Source of the DNA: Bacillota bacterium
Lineage (GTDB): Bacteria > Bacillota > Clostridia > Oscillospirales > Oscillospiraceae
Assembly: GCA_023395775.1 (NCBI GenBank)
Contig: JAEWYA010000039.1
Coordinates: 1 to 15,838, forward strand
Direction: 5' to 3'
DNA length: 15,838 nt
In this document: one piece after another, positions 15,080-15,838 of the stretch
Layout: each line of letters opens with the position of its first letter
Numbering within the stretch: the stretch's first letter is position 1
Notes under the pieces: generated by a model
Seen by the model: only the letters and a program-made list of their open reading frames with translations
The model's database searches: none
What the model was told of the DNA's origin: nothing
Program-made: the position numbers and the translations under genes

Positions 15080-15108
15080 ATCATACAGGGTTGACCTTCG
15101 AATTTCAA
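15080..15108 (-). promoter_or_regulatory. Promoter of the binding-protein gene
   Basis: Minus strand TTGAAA (15103-15108), 17 bases, TATGAT (15080-15085). The expected start is near 15073, giving a leader of about 55 bases with a hairpin and a strong ribosome binding site. I see no clear terminator between the carbamate kinase stop and this promoter, so read-through from upstream is also possible. Confidence 0.68.
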
Positions 15109-15193
15109 TCCAAATTTTAGACTTTTTTAAGATTTCACAAATTTATGATTGCCAGCTGAAAAAATGTAGAGAAAAAAGCAAAGAAGAATCAGC

Positions 15194-15838
15194 TTACTGC
15201 CGGATGGCGGTGCCGGTCTTTCCGGCAATGCCGTCCCTGGCTTTTTCCAAAAGGGTGATGAGGGCTGTACGGCCCGTCTTTGATTCCGCAAACTTCACGG
15301 CGGCCTGAACCTTAGGCAGCATACTGCCGGGGGCGAACTGCCCCTCCTGCTCGTACTGCCGGGCTTCGGCGGGGGTCATGGCGTCCAGCCACTTCTGATC
15401 GGGCTTTCCAAAGTTGACGGCCACCTTCTCAACGGCAGTGAGAATGATGAGGTTGTCGGCGTCCAACTCCTCCGCCAGAAGTTCTGAAGCGAAGTCCTTG
15501 TCGATGACCGCGCCCGCGCCCCGCAGGTGATTGCCCTCGCGTATGACGGGGATGCCGCCGCCGCCGCAGGCCACGACGATCTGACCCGCTTCCGCCATGG
15601 CGCGGATGGTCTCGATCTCAATGATGGACACAGGTCTGGGGGACGCCACGCAGCGCCGCCAGCCCCGGCCCGCGTCTTCCATGACGGCGTTGCCCCGGCG
15701 GCGCATTTCCTCCGCCTCCTCCTCGGTCATAAAAGTGCCGATGGGCTTTGAGGGGTGTTGGAAGGCGGGGTCGCTTTTGTCTACCTCCACCTGGGTCAAA
15801 ACGGTGGCCACGGGCTTGTGGAGCCCTCGGTTCAGCAG
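15194..15838 (-). CDS. arcC: Carbamate kinase, 5' end cut by window edge
   Basis: The C-terminal 214 residues of carbamate kinase, a cytoplasmic enzyme that makes ATP and carbamate from carbamoyl phosphate and ADP. The open frame runs off the right edge at a codon boundary, starting LLNRGLHKPVATVLTQVEVD, so about 95-100 residues are missing. Family landmarks are clear: HPSKPIGTFMTEEEAE, VVACGGGGIPVI, GAVIDKDFASELLAEELDAD, LIILTAVEKVAVNFGKP and FAPGSMLPKVQAA. It closes either the arginine deiminase pathway or the carbamoyl-yielding breakdown of purines and ureides. Here its neighbour is a BMP-type importer, not arcA, arcB or an arginine antiporter, so the purine route is the better guess. E. 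coli carries a carbamate kinase (YqeA) in its purine gene cluster. Identity is sure, pathway inferred. Confidence 0.95.
   Translation of the reverse strand: MLNRGLHKPVATVLTQVEVDKSDPAFQHPSKPIGTFMTEEEAEEMRRRGNAVMEDAGRGWRRCVASPRPVSIIEIETIRAMAEAGQIVVACGGGGIPVIREGNHLRGAGAVIDKDFASELLAEELDADNLIILTAVEKVAVNFGKPDQKWLDAMTPAEARQYEQEGQFAPGSMLPKVQAAVKFAESKTGRTALITLLEKARDGIAGKTGTAIRQ

Overview
The window looks like a chromosomal segment of a Gram-positive, GC-rich anaerobe of the Clostridia, most likely an Oscillospirales-type gut bacterium. The reasons are lipoprotein signal peptides of Firmicutes style, strong GGAGG ribosome binding sites, sigma-A promoters, an Mbeg1-like hydrolase, a FapA-family protein, a BMP-type ABC transporter and a Pol I without proofreading residues. 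Taxonomy is inference from gene content only. I see no tRNA, rRNA, CRISPR array, insertion sequence or prophage gene.

Layout, left to right. (1) polA on the minus strand, cut by the left edge just before its last catalytic motif. It is divergent from a single Rrf2-family regulator gene on the plus strand (2723-3148), which carries three cysteines typical of Fe-S sensing members and a perfect palindrome over its own -10 box. (2) A strong two-way terminator, then a minus-strand FapA/DUF342 protein (3202-5166) with its own promoter. (3) A translationally coupled minus-strand pair: a PstS-like substrate-binding lipoprotein (6465-7394) and a WG-repeat-like lipoprotein (5347-6468). No phosphate permease genes are present. 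(4) A minus-strand double-OB-fold SSB-like gene (7638-8243) with a structured leader, divergent from a plus-strand Mbeg1-like alpha/beta hydrolase (8493-9656). (5) A perfect 16-bp-stem terminator, then a minus-strand BMP-type ABC uptake system. It consists of substrate-binding lipoprotein (13769-15019), ATPase (11801-13393) and two permeases (10720-11820, 9725-10705), with the end of a carbamate kinase gene (15194 to the right edge) upstream.

The transporter and carbamate kinase are the most coherent functional block. BMP-type transporters import nucleosides or purine bases, and carbamate kinase can make ATP from carbamoyl phosphate at the end of purine or arginine breakdown. This block may be the edge of a purine-salvage or purine-fermentation locus continuing beyond position 15838; that is inference. 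The binding protein and the ATPase-permease genes have separate good promoters with a strong terminator between them, which should give much more binding protein than membrane complex.

The less conventional parts are the orphan PstS-like/WG lipoprotein pair, the structured leader of the SSB-like gene with two mutually exclusive pairings, and the Rrf2 operator. Nothing here amounts to a clearly new defence or mobile system.
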